Origin: Rhodospirillaceae bacterium
GTDB taxonomy: Bacteria; Pseudomonadota; Alphaproteobacteria; GCA-2731375
NCBI GenBank assembly: GCA_018667855.1
Contig: JABIRL010000202.1
Span: 1 to 39,121 of the forward strand
Reading direction: 5' to 3'
Length of the DNA stretch: 39,121 nucleotides
Shown: piece by piece, positions 16,848-25,059 of the stretch
How positions within the stretch are numbered: position 1 is the first letter of the stretch
Layout of the letters: each line of letters opens with the position of its first letter
The notes under the pieces: generated by a model
What the model saw: the letters and a program-made list of their open reading frames with translations, nothing else
Databases searched by the model: none
What the model was told of the DNA's origin: nothing
Made by a program: the position numbers and the translations under genes

Positions 16848-17096
16848 CTAGTTCGTCGCCGTATTGGCCAAATTCGGCCGCTCTGCCACCCCATCGGGAA
16901 CAGCAACGGAGCGGGAGGATTGGTTGTGGTAAAGATAGGCCGGAAACGCCCCAATGATCAGGGTGATCACGATCAGGCCCGGCCAATGAAAATCATCAAG
17001 GCCGGCCGGGCGACGCCGGCGCAGGCTTTTCACCAGATATACAATGGCCACAACGGCCAAGGCCGAGAAAAGCCAGACAAACAGAAACACGCTCAT
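16848..17096 (-). CDS. Small predicted inner-membrane protein (hypothetical)
   Basis: An 82-residue protein with two hydrophobic segments (about 4-22, FLFVWLFSALAVVAIVYLV, and about 41-57, LIVITLIIGAFPAYLY) joined by a basic loop (KSLRRRRPAG). By the positive-inside rule the loop is cytoplasmic. I do not recognise the family. It lies 24 bp downstream of the HpcH/HpaI aldolase on the same strand and converges with modC, so it may be the last gene of the long catabolic operon or an unrelated small gene. Evidence that it is real is the clean hydrophobic pattern and lack of any competing gene. Confidence 0.55.
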   Translation of the reverse strand: MSVFLFVWLFSALAVVAIVYLVKSLRRRRPAGLDDFHWPGLIVITLIIGAFPAYLYHNQSSRSVAVPDGVAERPNLANTATN

Positions 17097-17120
17097 GAGC
17101 CGAAGTTAACAGAGATTGGT

Positions 17121-17903
17121 TTACAAATCGATACCCTGCAACGCTACTGCCCGGCCGCGTGCCGCTGCCATCAAATAGCTCAAGTCGCTGCCGCCCAGCA
17201 CCATGCGGACACCCATGCGAATGTAACGTTCCGCCAGATCGTTATAAATGCCGCCCATGCCGGCCCATTTGCCATTATTGCGGCAGGCGGAAATGGTCGC
17301 CTCATAAGCCGCGACCACGTCGTCGTGATCATACTGGCCGGAAATTCCCATCTCGGCGCACAAATCGTTGGTGCCGATCAACAGCACATCGACACCTTCC
17401 ACGGCGGCGATTTCATCCGCGTTGGCGATGGCTTCGGGGCTTTCCAGCATCACCACCACCAGCAGGTTTTCGTTAATCACCTTTGTCGCCTCGGCCATGG
17501 GTAGGTTTTCATATTCCAGGATCGCCGCCCCGCCCGCCAGGGAGCGATGGCCGATGGGCGGGTAGAGGCATTGATCCACCACACGCTTTGCCTCCTCGGC
17601 GGAATTCACGTGCGGCACGACGACACCCTGGGCGCCCGCGTCCAATGGCCGGCTGGCATGATGATGCAGATGGGACGAGGCCCGGACGATGGGCGTACAG
17701 CCCGCATCCAGTCCGGCCAGGGTAATATCGGCCACGGTCTCCAGGGACAGCGGACTATGTTCCATATCGATGAACAGCCAGTCATAGCCGCAAACCTTGG
17801 CCACCTTGGCGATTTCCACGCCGCGGGCGATGCGGACGCCCAGGCCGAGAGACAACTCGCCCGCCGCCAGTTTCTGCTTCGTCACGTTAGCTATGACCGC
17901 CAT
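17121..17903 (-). CDS. HpcH/HpaI-family aldolase
   Basis: A 260-residue class II pyruvate aldolase of the HpcH/HpaI family, which cleaves 2-keto-4-hydroxy acids to pyruvate and an aldehyde using a divalent metal. Motifs are FIDMEHSPLS (catalytic His), PIVRAS (Arg), GAQGVVVPHVNSAEEA, the metal-binding Glu in VVVMLESPEAI and Asp in LLIGTNDLCAEMG. Family members act on 4-hydroxy-2-oxoheptanedioate, 2-keto-3-deoxy sugar acids or citramalyl-type compounds; the actual substrate is unknown. A strong AGGAGG lies 7 bp before the ATG. It is likely the last enzyme of the operon, 21 bp after the TIM-barrel isomerase, and would suit splitting of a keto-deoxy acid made by the enolase-superfamily enzyme two genes upstream. 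Confidence 0.87.
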   Translation of the reverse strand: MAVIANVTKQKLAAGELSLGLGVRIARGVEIAKVAKVCGYDWLFIDMEHSPLSLETVADITLAGLDAGCTPIVRASSHLHHHASRPLDAGAQGVVVPHVNSAEEAKRVVDQCLYPPIGHRSLAGGAAILEYENLPMAEATKVINENLLVVVMLESPEAIANADEIAAVEGVDVLLIGTNDLCAEMGISGQYDHDDVVAAYEATISACRNNGKWAGMGGIYNDLAERYIRMGVRMVLGGSDLSYLMAAARGRAVALQGIDL

Positions 17904-17924
17904 TTCGTTCCCTCCTAAACTGTC

Positions 17925-18746
17925 CTAGACCGCAGTTACAATTCGTTCCCGGCAAGTGCGAATGACCTCTTCGCTGGACCGTTTCCACCAATTTTTCGCC
18001 GAGAATATTTCCGCCTCGATCAGACCATCGTAACCGGTGCCGTCAACCCATTTACTGATTAGGGGAATATCGATCACCCCATCACCCATCATGCCCCGAT
18101 CCAATAGCAAATCCGTGGTCGGTACCAGCCAGTCGCAGACATGATAGGCCAGTATACGGTCGGCGGCCCGGTTAATCTGTGACTCCAGATCAGGGTCCCA
18201 CCAGACGTGATAGACATCGACGGCGACGCCGATCCCTTCCCCCAACTCGTCACATAAGTCCAGCGCCTGGCTCAAGGTATTGATGGCGCAGCGTTCGGCG
18301 GCATACATGGGATGCAGCGGCTCAATCGCCACCGCCATCCCGGCGGCCCGGGCATGGGGCAGCACGGCGCCCAATCCATCGCGGATCATCTGCCGGGCCC
18401 CGCTAATATCCTTTGAGCCTTCCGGCAGGCCACCGGCCACGACGATCAGACAGTCCGCGCCCAGGGCCACGGCCTGATCAACAGCTTCCAGGTTGTCGTC
18501 AATACGGGCTTGGCGTTCCTTTGCATCGGCTGCCGGAAACTGCCCGGCCCGGCACAGACCCGAAACCCGCAGACCATGATCCTTGATCATATGCACGGCC
18601 TCGTCCAGACCGCATTCCGCCAGCTTGTCCCGCCAGATGGAAATGCCGGTAACGCCAGCCTCGGCATAGGCCGTGATTGCTTCCGCCAGGCTATGCTGTT
18701 CCCTGGTCGTCGCCTGATTGATCGATAAGCGGGCCGGATCAGCCAT
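17925..18746 (-). CDS. Sugar phosphate isomerase/epimerase-like TIM barrel (AP endonuclease 2 fold)
   Basis: A 273-residue protein of the xylose-isomerase-like TIM-barrel superfamily. Visible features are LSINQATTREQHSLAEAITAYAEAGVTGISIW at the N-terminus, AIEPLHPMYAAERCAIN in the middle (metal Glu), VAVDVYHVWWDPDL (Asp/His) and a C-terminal GYDGLIEAEIFSAKNWW (Glu). Members are isomerases, epimerases or, in deglycosylation pathways, lyases on 3-keto-sugars; the reaction here is unknown. The start at 18746 (MADPARLS) overlaps the stop of the enolase-superfamily gene by 8 bp. A longer frame reaching 18833 lies wholly inside that gene and has no family match. It is co-transcribed in the 11-gene catabolic operon. 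Confidence 0.83.
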   Translation of the reverse strand: MADPARLSINQATTREQHSLAEAITAYAEAGVTGISIWRDKLAECGLDEAVHMIKDHGLRVSGLCRAGQFPAADAKERQARIDDNLEAVDQAVALGADCLIVVAGGLPEGSKDISGARQMIRDGLGAVLPHARAAGMAVAIEPLHPMYAAERCAINTLSQALDLCDELGEGIGVAVDVYHVWWDPDLESQINRAADRILAYHVCDWLVPTTDLLLDRGMMGDGVIDIPLISKWVDGTGYDGLIEAEIFSAKNWWKRSSEEVIRTCRERIVTAV

Positions 18747-20118
18747 GGTGCAATTCCCGCATGGGCGAGAAATCCGGTTCTGCGCCATAGGCGTAACCGA
18801 CCGCATCCAAAGATCCGAGCGCAATCTGGCCATCCTTGATCGTCAACCGCGTCACCCCATCGGCCTGGTGATACATATCCGGATGGGCCGTTCGAAAAGC
18901 AGTTTGCTCGGCTTCCGGCACGCCGGCCAGACCGTTGACATAGTGATGGCCGTTGCGTTCCACATGGGTGATGCCCAACAAGTTGACCAGGGCCAGATCC
19001 TGCTGCACCGCAAGCCCGGCCTGGGTGGTCAAATCCTCCGCCGACATGAAATAGCCGTCCCCCCAATGGGCGCAGCGGCCCCGGTTCAGGATCGATTTGT
19101 AAAGGCCCTTGCAGGTTTTCGACGACACCCCGCGATAGCCTAGCTCCCGCCCCTTGGGAAACGCACCCAAGAAACCGTCGGATTCATCCAGGATCACCGG
19201 CTTGCGCGCACTCAGCGTGCTGACATCCACGTCAAGCGCTACGGCGCGGGAAATAGGTTGTTCCACGAACAGGATCGATTGGTTGAAGCGCGCCAGGCGT
19301 TTGTCGCCCTCAATACCGTCCAACAATGCCGCGACGCCGGCAACATCGTTGTATTGCTCGTTGCCGTCCAGGCTGATGATGTAGTCGTCGGCGCCTTCGT
19401 CCAGCACATCGGCGATCTCGACCAAACGCGCCACATCTTCATCCAGGTCACCACAGACCTTGATCTTGAAATAACGGTGGCCATAGGCGGCGATTACGTC
19501 TTGCAAAGTCTCCGGCAGACCATCGCCCACAGGTTCCGGATTCTCTCGAATGGGGTCGACCATGCCGACGGTGTGCCGGGCGTGAATGGTCGCGGCCGGA
19601 CGCAAACTTTTCAGGAACCGATCCATATGGAATTCGTCGCTTTCGATACCCGGCAGATTGCCCTGGATCGCCGTGTAAAACGAGACCCCCTGCAGGCGGC
19701 ACAGCGCATCCAGAATGGCCCGGTCCAGCACCGCCGGGCCGTAGCAGGCGACCAGGGAATTATCCCCCCGCTCACCACAGATACGCACCTGCTCGTCATA
19801 GTTTGAACGGAACAGGCCGAACGCGGTTTTGGGCCCCGTGGCCCGGTAGAGGCCGGATGCGGTGGTCAGGGCATGACGCAGTTGATTGAAGTTGTCCTCG
19901 TTACTGAGGTCCAGATTCTTGTCGAACCATTTCGGCGCCAGCACTTCCGCCGACAGCCCCCAGCCCTCCCGGCCATCCGCAAGCCGTATGCGCACCTTGG
20001 CAAATACCTGGGGGCTTTCCCGCAGGGTGGTGACGCCGAAACGGAACGGCATCCGCAGGGACACGTCACGTTCGTACAGCTGGACTTCCAGCAGTGACAA
20101 TTTGATGGGTTCAGACAC
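18739..20118 (-). CDS. Enolase-superfamily enzyme (mandelate racemase/muconate lactonizing type)
   Basis: A 459-residue enzyme, somewhat long for the superfamily. Metal ligands read as D251 (SLDGNEQ), E286 (LFVEQPI) and D311/E312 (VILDESDG). Candidate bases are K218/K220 in FKIKVCGD and K334 in VSSKTCKG, the two-lysine pattern of the muconate lactonizing subgroup rather than the His-Asp pair of mandelate racemase. Chemistry is abstraction of a proton next to a carboxylate, giving dehydration, racemisation or cycloisomerisation. The start is the GTG at 20118: AGGAGG sits 6 nt upstream, and the reading frame before it lies inside the preceding gene. Both ends overlap neighbours by 8 bp. Acid-sugar dehydration feeding the aldolases is a plausible but unproven role. 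Confidence 0.82.
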   Translation of the reverse strand: MSEPIKLSLLEVQLYERDVSLRMPFRFGVTTLRESPQVFAKVRIRLADGREGWGLSAEVLAPKWFDKNLDLSNEDNFNQLRHALTTASGLYRATGPKTAFGLFRSNYDEQVRICGERGDNSLVACYGPAVLDRAILDALCRLQGVSFYTAIQGNLPGIESDEFHMDRFLKSLRPAATIHARHTVGMVDPIRENPEPVGDGLPETLQDVIAAYGHRYFKIKVCGDLDEDVARLVEIADVLDEGADDYIISLDGNEQYNDVAGVAALLDGIEGDKRLARFNQSILFVEQPISRAVALDVDVSTLSARKPVILDESDGFLGAFPKGRELGYRGVSSKTCKGLYKSILNRGRCAHWGDGYFMSAEDLTTQAGLAVQQDLALVNLLGITHVERNGHHYVNGLAGVPEAEQTAFRTAHPDMYHQADGVTRLTIKDGQIALGSLDAVGYAYGAEPDFSPMRELHHG

Positions 20119-20941
20119 GCAAAGCCTCCTCGATACCGCGTAGATAGCCAATGGCGCGGGCGGCGGCCGCCGGTCCATCGGGCACATAGTCAAAGGGTTC
20201 CACAGCCACCGTGCCGGCATAGCCATGCCGTTGCAAGGCCGCCAGGATCGGTTTGAAATCCAAATCACCTTGGCCCGGCCCCTGGCCGTTGCCGTCATTG
20301 ACCTGAACATGGGCCATGTGACCGCTCGGCAACCAGCGATCGATCAAATCCGCCGGCGTTTCCTCGTCCAGGCGGGCCGTGGCGCAGCAATCCAGCATGG
20401 TCCGTACGTGCGGACTGCCGATGACATCGACCATGGCCGCCGCCTCCGATACCCGGTTGATGAATTCCGCATCCTGGGGCGCCAGGGCCTCGATGCAATA
20501 TAAAACGCCGGCGGCCTTGGCCGTATCGGCCACAGCGGCGAAACAGGCCGTGGCTCTGTCCCGCGTCCCGTCTTCATCGCCGGCGGTCAACCGCCGTTGC
20601 AAGGGCGAGCCATGGACCAACGCCGTGCCGCCCAATTCGCCACAAAGATCGATTAGGCGGCGCATGACATCAATGGTGCGGGCGCGAACATTGTCATCGG
20701 GGTCGGTGATCGAAAGCCCCTCGGGCGCGACCAAAAGCCAATGCAGGGAGACAATTTCGATGCCGGCGTCCCGCGCGGCCCGGCGCGTGGCCGCAGCATC
20801 AATCGCGCCCGTCTCGTGTGGCCGTTCGGACAGGGTGAAGGGCGCGACCTCCAGGCCATCGTAACCCAGGGCGGCGGCAAATTCACATTGCGCGGGGAAC
20901 GGCATCTCCCGGATGACTTCGTTACATAAGGCGAACTTCAC
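20111..20941 (-). CDS. Sugar phosphate isomerase/epimerase-like TIM barrel
   Basis: A 276-residue xylose-isomerase-like TIM-barrel protein. Elements seen are FALCNEVIREMPFPAQCEFAAALGYDGLEVAPFTL at the N-terminus, EIVSLHWLLVAPEGLS, GVLYCIEALAPQDAEFIN (metal Glu), TMLDCCATARL (Asp), HVQVNDGNGQGPGQGDLDF (His-x-Asp type region) and GTVAVEPFDY (Glu). The metal set is therefore largely intact. The start codon is GTG at 20941, overlapping the stop of the Gfo/Idh/MocA gene as GTGA. It is one of two such proteins in the operon; sequence divergence suggests distinct steps. The pairing of this fold with Gfo/Idh/MocA oxidoreductases is known in sugar and glycoside catabolism, for example in 3-keto-intermediate pathways. 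Confidence 0.85.
   Translation of the reverse strand: MKFALCNEVIREMPFPAQCEFAAALGYDGLEVAPFTLSERPHETGAIDAAATRRAARDAGIEIVSLHWLLVAPEGLSITDPDDNVRARTIDVMRRLIDLCGELGGTALVHGSPLQRRLTAGDEDGTRDRATACFAAVADTAKAAGVLYCIEALAPQDAEFINRVSEAAAMVDVIGSPHVRTMLDCCATARLDEETPADLIDRWLPSGHMAHVQVNDGNGQGPGQGDLDFKPILAALQRHGYAGTVAVEPFDYVPDGPAAAARAIGYLRGIEEALRV
20125..20130 (-). promoter_or_regulatory. Ribosome binding site fixing a GTG start
   Basis: On the minus strand a perfect AGGAGG lies 6 nt before GTG (20118-20116), inside the end of the upstream isomerase gene. It decides the start of the enolase-superfamily gene, whose frame is open for another 64 codons upstream. Confidence 0.8.
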
Positions 20942-21954
20942 AGCACGATCCTTTGTTCCTGTTCGGCTGAGCGGTAAACGGCATCAAGGATCCGCGCCAT
21001 GCCGACACCACATTCGTCTATTTCGGCCAACGGCGGCGCCTTGCCATCCACGGCGTCCAAAAAGGCGGCAAATTCGGCGGCGACGACCTGATGTGGCTCT
21101 ACCACCAGAGCATGAGGCATTTCCACGCCTTGATTGTTGGGCCGCCAAAGGCCGTCCGTCAGTTCGTGGCGGACCTTGTGCAAACGCAATTCGTTGATCT
21201 GGTAATCAATCTCCGCCGCGCCCTCGCTGCCCGCCACCACGAATTCCTTGGTCTGGGTGGCGCCGGGTACAATGTTGTCGTTCCAGCGGCCGGGCTGGAT
21301 ACACCCCACCTCGATATGAGCCAGGGCGCCGGACGGGTAAAACAGCCGGATCAGCGCCAGATCGTCATAGCCGCGGCCGAAATGATCGCGCGTTACGGCG
21401 TCCACCGCATTCGGCAAGGCGCCCATCATCCAGTTCGCCTGATCGATGAAATGCACCGCGTCGTTGCCCACCACGCCGCTGTCGCCCCGGGCCCGCTTGT
21501 AACCATGAAAACGGGCCGAGACATAACGCAGATCACCCAGGCGCCCGTCATCCACTTCCTGTTTGGCCCGCTGGGCCAGGGGATGGGCACGGAAATAAAA
21601 ACCGACCTGAATGATTTGATCCCGACGGAAATCCCGCAGGCCCTCGGCCTCGGCCAAGGTCGCGGTCATGGGTTTCTCGATAAACAGATGCTTGCCCGCC
21701 GCCAGCAACGGCTTGCAGACCTCGAAATGAAGATCCGTCGGCGCCAGCACGACCACCAGATCCGCCTGATCGAGAAACTCCGAAGCCTCAGCCCCGACGC
21801 GACCCTCGGGCAAACCCAGATCCCGACAGCGTTGCCGGGCCCCGGCATCGGGATCCACGACAAACAACCCATCCGCCAACCCCAGCAGCCGCCAGGCCGC
21901 CAGATGCGTCGGGCCAAAATTGCCGAAGCCGATTTGCAGGATTTTTCGGCTCAT
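20938..21954 (-). CDS. Gfo/Idh/MocA-family NAD(P)-dependent oxidoreductase
   Basis: A 338-residue dehydrogenase. The N-terminal Rossmann motif is ILQIGFGNFGPTHLAAW (GxGxxG near 8-13), and the family's EKP motif appears as KHLFIEKPMTATLAEAEG, whose Lys contributes to catalysis. A D-x3-H-like pair is seen in GNDAVHFIDQANWM. The C-terminal alpha/beta domain binds the sugar-like substrate. Enzymes of this family oxidise a hydroxyl of sugars, inositols or sugar acids. It lies 11 bp downstream of DUF993 and overlaps the next isomerase gene by 4 bp, so all three are coupled. It is one of two Gfo/Idh/MocA proteins in the operon. Confidence 0.88.
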   Translation of the reverse strand: MSRKILQIGFGNFGPTHLAAWRLLGLADGLFVVDPDAGARQRCRDLGLPEGRVGAEASEFLDQADLVVVLAPTDLHFEVCKPLLAAGKHLFIEKPMTATLAEAEGLRDFRRDQIIQVGFYFRAHPLAQRAKQEVDDGRLGDLRYVSARFHGYKRARGDSGVVGNDAVHFIDQANWMMGALPNAVDAVTRDHFGRGYDDLALIRLFYPSGALAHIEVGCIQPGRWNDNIVPGATQTKEFVVAGSEGAAEIDYQINELRLHKVRHELTDGLWRPNNQGVEMPHALVVEPHQVVAAEFAAFLDAVDGKAPPLAEIDECGVGMARILDAVYRSAEQEQRIVL

Positions 21955-21965
21955 GATGCGCGTCC

Positions 21966-23132
21966 TTAGCTCTCCACGCCCTGCGTTGCCAGAACGGATC
22001 GCATGCGACGGCTCGCCAAATCGGGGTCCGACAGCAGGCCGGCGGCATCGGCCAGGCGGAACAGTTCGGCCAGGTGCAGCAGGGAGCGGGCGCTTTGCTG
22101 GCCGCCGACCATGACGAAATGGTCCTGATGGCCGTTCAGCCAGGCCATGAAGACGACGCCGGTTTTATAGAACCTGGTCGGGGCCCGAAATATATGACGG
22201 GACAGAGGCACCGTGGGGGCCAGGATATCATGGAAGCGGTCTTCGTCACCACCGGCGAAGGCGTCCAGGGCGGCGGAGGCGGCGGGTGCGATGGCATCGA
22301 AAATTCCCAACAGCGCATCGCTGTAGCCGACCTCGTCGCCGGCGATCAGTTCGGCATAGTTGAAATCATCGCCGGTGTACATGTGCACGCCATCGGGCAG
22401 GCGCCGGCGCATGGTAATCTCCTTGTCCTTGTCCAGCAGGGAGATCTTGATGCCGTCGATCTTGGCCGCGTTGGAAGCCAACATGTCGAGGCAGACATCC
22501 ATGGCCGCCATGTGATCGTCGTGGCCCCAATAGCCGGCCAGGGCGGGATCGAACATTTCGCCCAGCCAATGGATCAACACCGGTTCCCGCACTTGGCTCA
22601 GGATACGGTCATAGACCAGGGCGTAGTCGTCGGGAGATTTGGCACAGGCGGCAAGCGCCCGGCTGGCCATCAGGATGATGCGGCCGCCCTGCCCTTCCAC
22701 GAAGGCGACTTGTTCTTCGTAGGCGCGGATCACATCGTCCAGAATTAAATCCGGCGAAGGCTCCAGATGATCCGTGCCGGCACCACAGGCGATGCGGGCA
22801 CCGGGGATGTGGCGGGCCGCGTCCAGGCTGCGCCGGATCAATTCCTGGGACGCCGTCCAGTCCAGACCCATGCCGCGCTGGGCGGTATCCATGGCCTCCG
22901 CCACGCCCAGGCCCAGATCATAAAGTTTGGTGCGATAGGCGATGGTGGCGTCCCAATCGATAGCTGTCTCCAGCCAGGGGTCAGCGGATGAAAGCGGATC
23001 GGCCACCACATGGGCGGCGGAGTAAGCGATGCGGTTGAAGGGTCGATTGGCCCGCGTCGGGAAGTCCTTCGGCTGGGAGGTTGTGAAGGCCTCCAATCCG
23101 CCATTCGCCATGGGCAAATTCAGGGTGGGCAT
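21966..23132 (-). CDS. DUF993 family protein (dihydrodipicolinate synthase-like)
   Basis: A 388-residue protein of the DUF993 family, distantly related to DHDPS/NAL class I aldolases. The likely Schiff-base lysine is K229 in KIDGIKISLLDKDKE, the same local style as the IKDS-type motif of DHDPS. Other conserved stretches are FNRIAYSAAHVVADP near 32-46, IACGAGTDHL near 114-123, PVLIHWLGEMFDPALAGYWG near 184-203 and GVHMYTGDDFNYAELI. The biochemical function is not, to my knowledge, established. It starts 2 bp after the stop of one Gfo/Idh/MocA gene and ends 11 bp before the other, which strongly suggests that it acts on their products. Confidence 0.82.
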   Translation of the reverse strand: MPTLNLPMANGGLEAFTTSQPKDFPTRANRPFNRIAYSAAHVVADPLSSADPWLETAIDWDATIAYRTKLYDLGLGVAEAMDTAQRGMGLDWTASQELIRRSLDAARHIPGARIACGAGTDHLEPSPDLILDDVIRAYEEQVAFVEGQGGRIILMASRALAACAKSPDDYALVYDRILSQVREPVLIHWLGEMFDPALAGYWGHDDHMAAMDVCLDMLASNAAKIDGIKISLLDKDKEITMRRRLPDGVHMYTGDDFNYAELIAGDEVGYSDALLGIFDAIAPAASAALDAFAGGDEDRFHDILAPTVPLSRHIFRAPTRFYKTGVVFMAWLNGHQDHFVMVGGQQSARSLLHLAELFRLADAAGLLSDPDLASRRMRSVLATQGVES

Positions 23133-23134
23133 GG

Positions 23135-24286
23135 CTATGCCTCCAGATCAGGAATATCCATCCAACGCCGTTCGGCCCAGCTTTGCAGGCCCAGTTCCGC
23201 CAATTGCACGCCGCGGGCGCCGGCCAGCAGATCCCAGGGGAACGGTTCGTCATCATAAAGATGGCGGATGAACAGTTCCCATTGAGTTTTGAAGGCATTG
23301 TCGTAATCGACCGGGTCCGGGACTTCATCCCAGCCGTCCTTGTAATCAATGGCCGGTGGGATATCCGGGTTCCAGACCGGCGTCGGGGTGTTGACAAGGG
23401 CCTGGCTGCGGCAGCGGCGCAGACCCGCCACGGCGGAACCATTGGTGCCGTCTACATGCAGGGTCAGCAAATCATCTCGGCGCACCCGGGTACACCATGA
23501 GGAATTGAAATGCGCGATAATGCCGCCGTCCAGCTGGAACGTGGCATATGCCGCATCGTCCACATCCGCATCGTAGGGCTGGTCGTTTTCGTCCCAGCGT
23601 TTCGGGATATGAGTGGCGCCCAGGCAACTGACCGATTGCACGGCGCCAATAGTATTGTCCAGCACGTAGCGCCAATGGCACAGCATATCGAGGATGATGC
23701 CGCCGCCTTCGCTTTTCTTGTAATTCCAGGATGGACGCTGGGCCGGTTGCAGATCACCATCGAACACCCAATAGCCGAACTCGCCGCGCACAGAGAGTAT
23801 GCGGCCAAAGAAACCGGCGTCGATCAGGTACTTCAATTTCCGGATGCCGGGCAGGAACAGCTTGTCCTGCACCACGCCGTGCTTGATACCGGCCGCCTTG
23901 GCTTCTTGGTAAACGCCGTACGCATCGGCCAGACTGTCCGAGGTCGGCTTCTCGCAATAGATATCCTTGCCCGCCGCGATGGCCTTGCTCAGCAGACTGG
24001 CGCGGGCCTGGGTGGTGGCGGCATCGAAGAACAGCGTGTCTTCCGGATTGGAGATGGCGGCGTCCAGGTCGTTGGTCCAGCGGCTCAGGCCGTGTTCCCG
24101 CGCCAGGGCTCCGACCCGGCCCGCATCCCGGCCGACCAGGATCGGGTCGGGCATGACGCGGCTGCCATCGGCCAGCTCCAGACCCCCGGCTTCCATAATC
24201 TTCAGGATCGAACGGATCAGATGCTGGTTCTTGCCCATGCGCCCGGTGACGCCGTTCATGATGATGCCGAGGCGTTTTTCGCTCAT
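23135..24286 (-). CDS. Gfo/Idh/MocA-family oxidoreductase (second)
   Basis: A 383-residue oxidoreductase, longer than and different from the one at 20938. The Rossmann loop is GIIMNGVTGRMGKNQHL (GxxGxxG near 12-18), the EKP motif is DIYCEKPTSDSLADAYG, and a substrate-side motif GGGIILDMLCHWRYVLDN gives Asp and His near the active site. The N-terminal NGVTGRMG resembles dihydrodipicolinate reductase-like nucleotide folds. It is placed between the ABC ATPase (2 bp upstream) and DUF993 (2 bp downstream). The combination Gfo/Idh/MocA + DUF993 + TIM-barrel isomerase is, to my recollection, a recurrent trio in sugar-catabolic loci; its substrate is unknown. Confidence 0.86.
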   Translation of the reverse strand: MSEKRLGIIMNGVTGRMGKNQHLIRSILKIMEAGGLELADGSRVMPDPILVGRDAGRVGALAREHGLSRWTNDLDAAISNPEDTLFFDAATTQARASLLSKAIAAGKDIYCEKPTSDSLADAYGVYQEAKAAGIKHGVVQDKLFLPGIRKLKYLIDAGFFGRILSVRGEFGYWVFDGDLQPAQRPSWNYKKSEGGGIILDMLCHWRYVLDNTIGAVQSVSCLGATHIPKRWDENDQPYDADVDDAAYATFQLDGGIIAHFNSSWCTRVRRDDLLTLHVDGTNGSAVAGLRRCRSQALVNTPTPVWNPDIPPAIDYKDGWDEVPDPVDYDNAFKTQWELFIRHLYDDEPFPWDLLAGARGVQLAELGLQSWAERRWMDIPDLEA

Positions 24287-24288
24287 TT

Positions 24289-25059
24289 TTATTCCATTCC
24301 CAACAATTTGTAGATCCGGCGCGTGTAGTCGCCAAAGGTTTCCTGTGTCTTCATGTCCAAGGTGCGCGGATAGGGCAGCTCAACTAAAAAATTGTCAGCC
24401 ATACGAGCCGGACCGGCGGTCAACACCACCACGCGGCTGCCCAGGAACACGGCCTCCTGTATGCCGTGGGTTACAAAAACGATCGTCTTGCCGCTTTCAC
24501 CCCAGATACGCAGCAACTCAAGGTTCATCTTTTCCCGGGTCAGGGCATCCAGGGCCCCGAACGGTTCGTCCATCAGGATCAATTTCGGATCATGCACCAG
24601 GGCGCGGGCAATGGCGGCGCGCTGCTGCATGCCGCCCGATAGTTCATACGGATAGCTTTCCGCGAAGCCCGACAGGCCGACCATATCCAGCAGATGCCCG
24701 GCCCGGTCCCGTGCCTCGGCCATATTCAGGCCCAGGATCTCGGCCGGCAGCAGCACATTGTCGAGGACATTGCGCCATTTCAACAACAGTGGCTGTTGAA
24801 AGACCATGCCGATATCCCGTGCCGGATCGAATTTATCGGCCTCAGAGCCAATGCGCACAGAGCCCTCTTCATGGGAATGCAGCCCGGCCAGAATTTTCAA
24901 TACTGTCGTCTTGCCGCAACCGGACGGCCCGACCATGCTAACCAGTTCGCCCGCCTGCACATCAAAGGTGACATCGGAAACGGCAAGGAAATCCTCCCGC
25001 CTGCCGCGATAGACCTTGCGCACGCCATCTAGCCGGATGAATGAAGGTTGGCTGTTCAT
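24289..25059 (-). CDS. ABC transporter ATP-binding protein, TauB/SsuB class
   Basis: A 256-residue ATPase of the nitrate/sulfonate/taurine importer class. Walker A is VGPSGCGKTTVLKILAG (near 43-50), the signature LSGGMQQR, Walker B LILMDEPFGALD, and the switch His is in FVTHGIQEAVFLG. ATPases of this class energise small-molecule import with a one-domain permease and an NMT1/THI5-like binding protein. The permease stop is directly adjacent to its ATG. The cognate binding protein is not beside it but at 28547 on the opposite strand. The class imports sulfonates, pyrimidine precursors, riboflavin and aromatic acids among others, so the substrate is not predictable. Confidence 0.9.
   Translation of the reverse strand: MNSQPSFIRLDGVRKVYRGRREDFLAVSDVTFDVQAGELVSMVGPSGCGKTTVLKILAGLHSHEEGSVRIGSEADKFDPARDIGMVFQQPLLLKWRNVLDNVLLPAEILGLNMAEARDRAGHLLDMVGLSGFAESYPYELSGGMQQRAAIARALVHDPKLILMDEPFGALDALTREKMNLELLRIWGESGKTIVFVTHGIQEAVFLGSRVVVLTAGPARMADNFLVELPYPRTLDMKTQETFGDYTRRIYKLLGME

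Noticed and set aside
20119..20310. Upstream extension of the enolase-superfamily gene
   Set aside because: It lies inside the preceding isomerase gene and lacks homology, while AGGAGG precedes the GTG at 20118.
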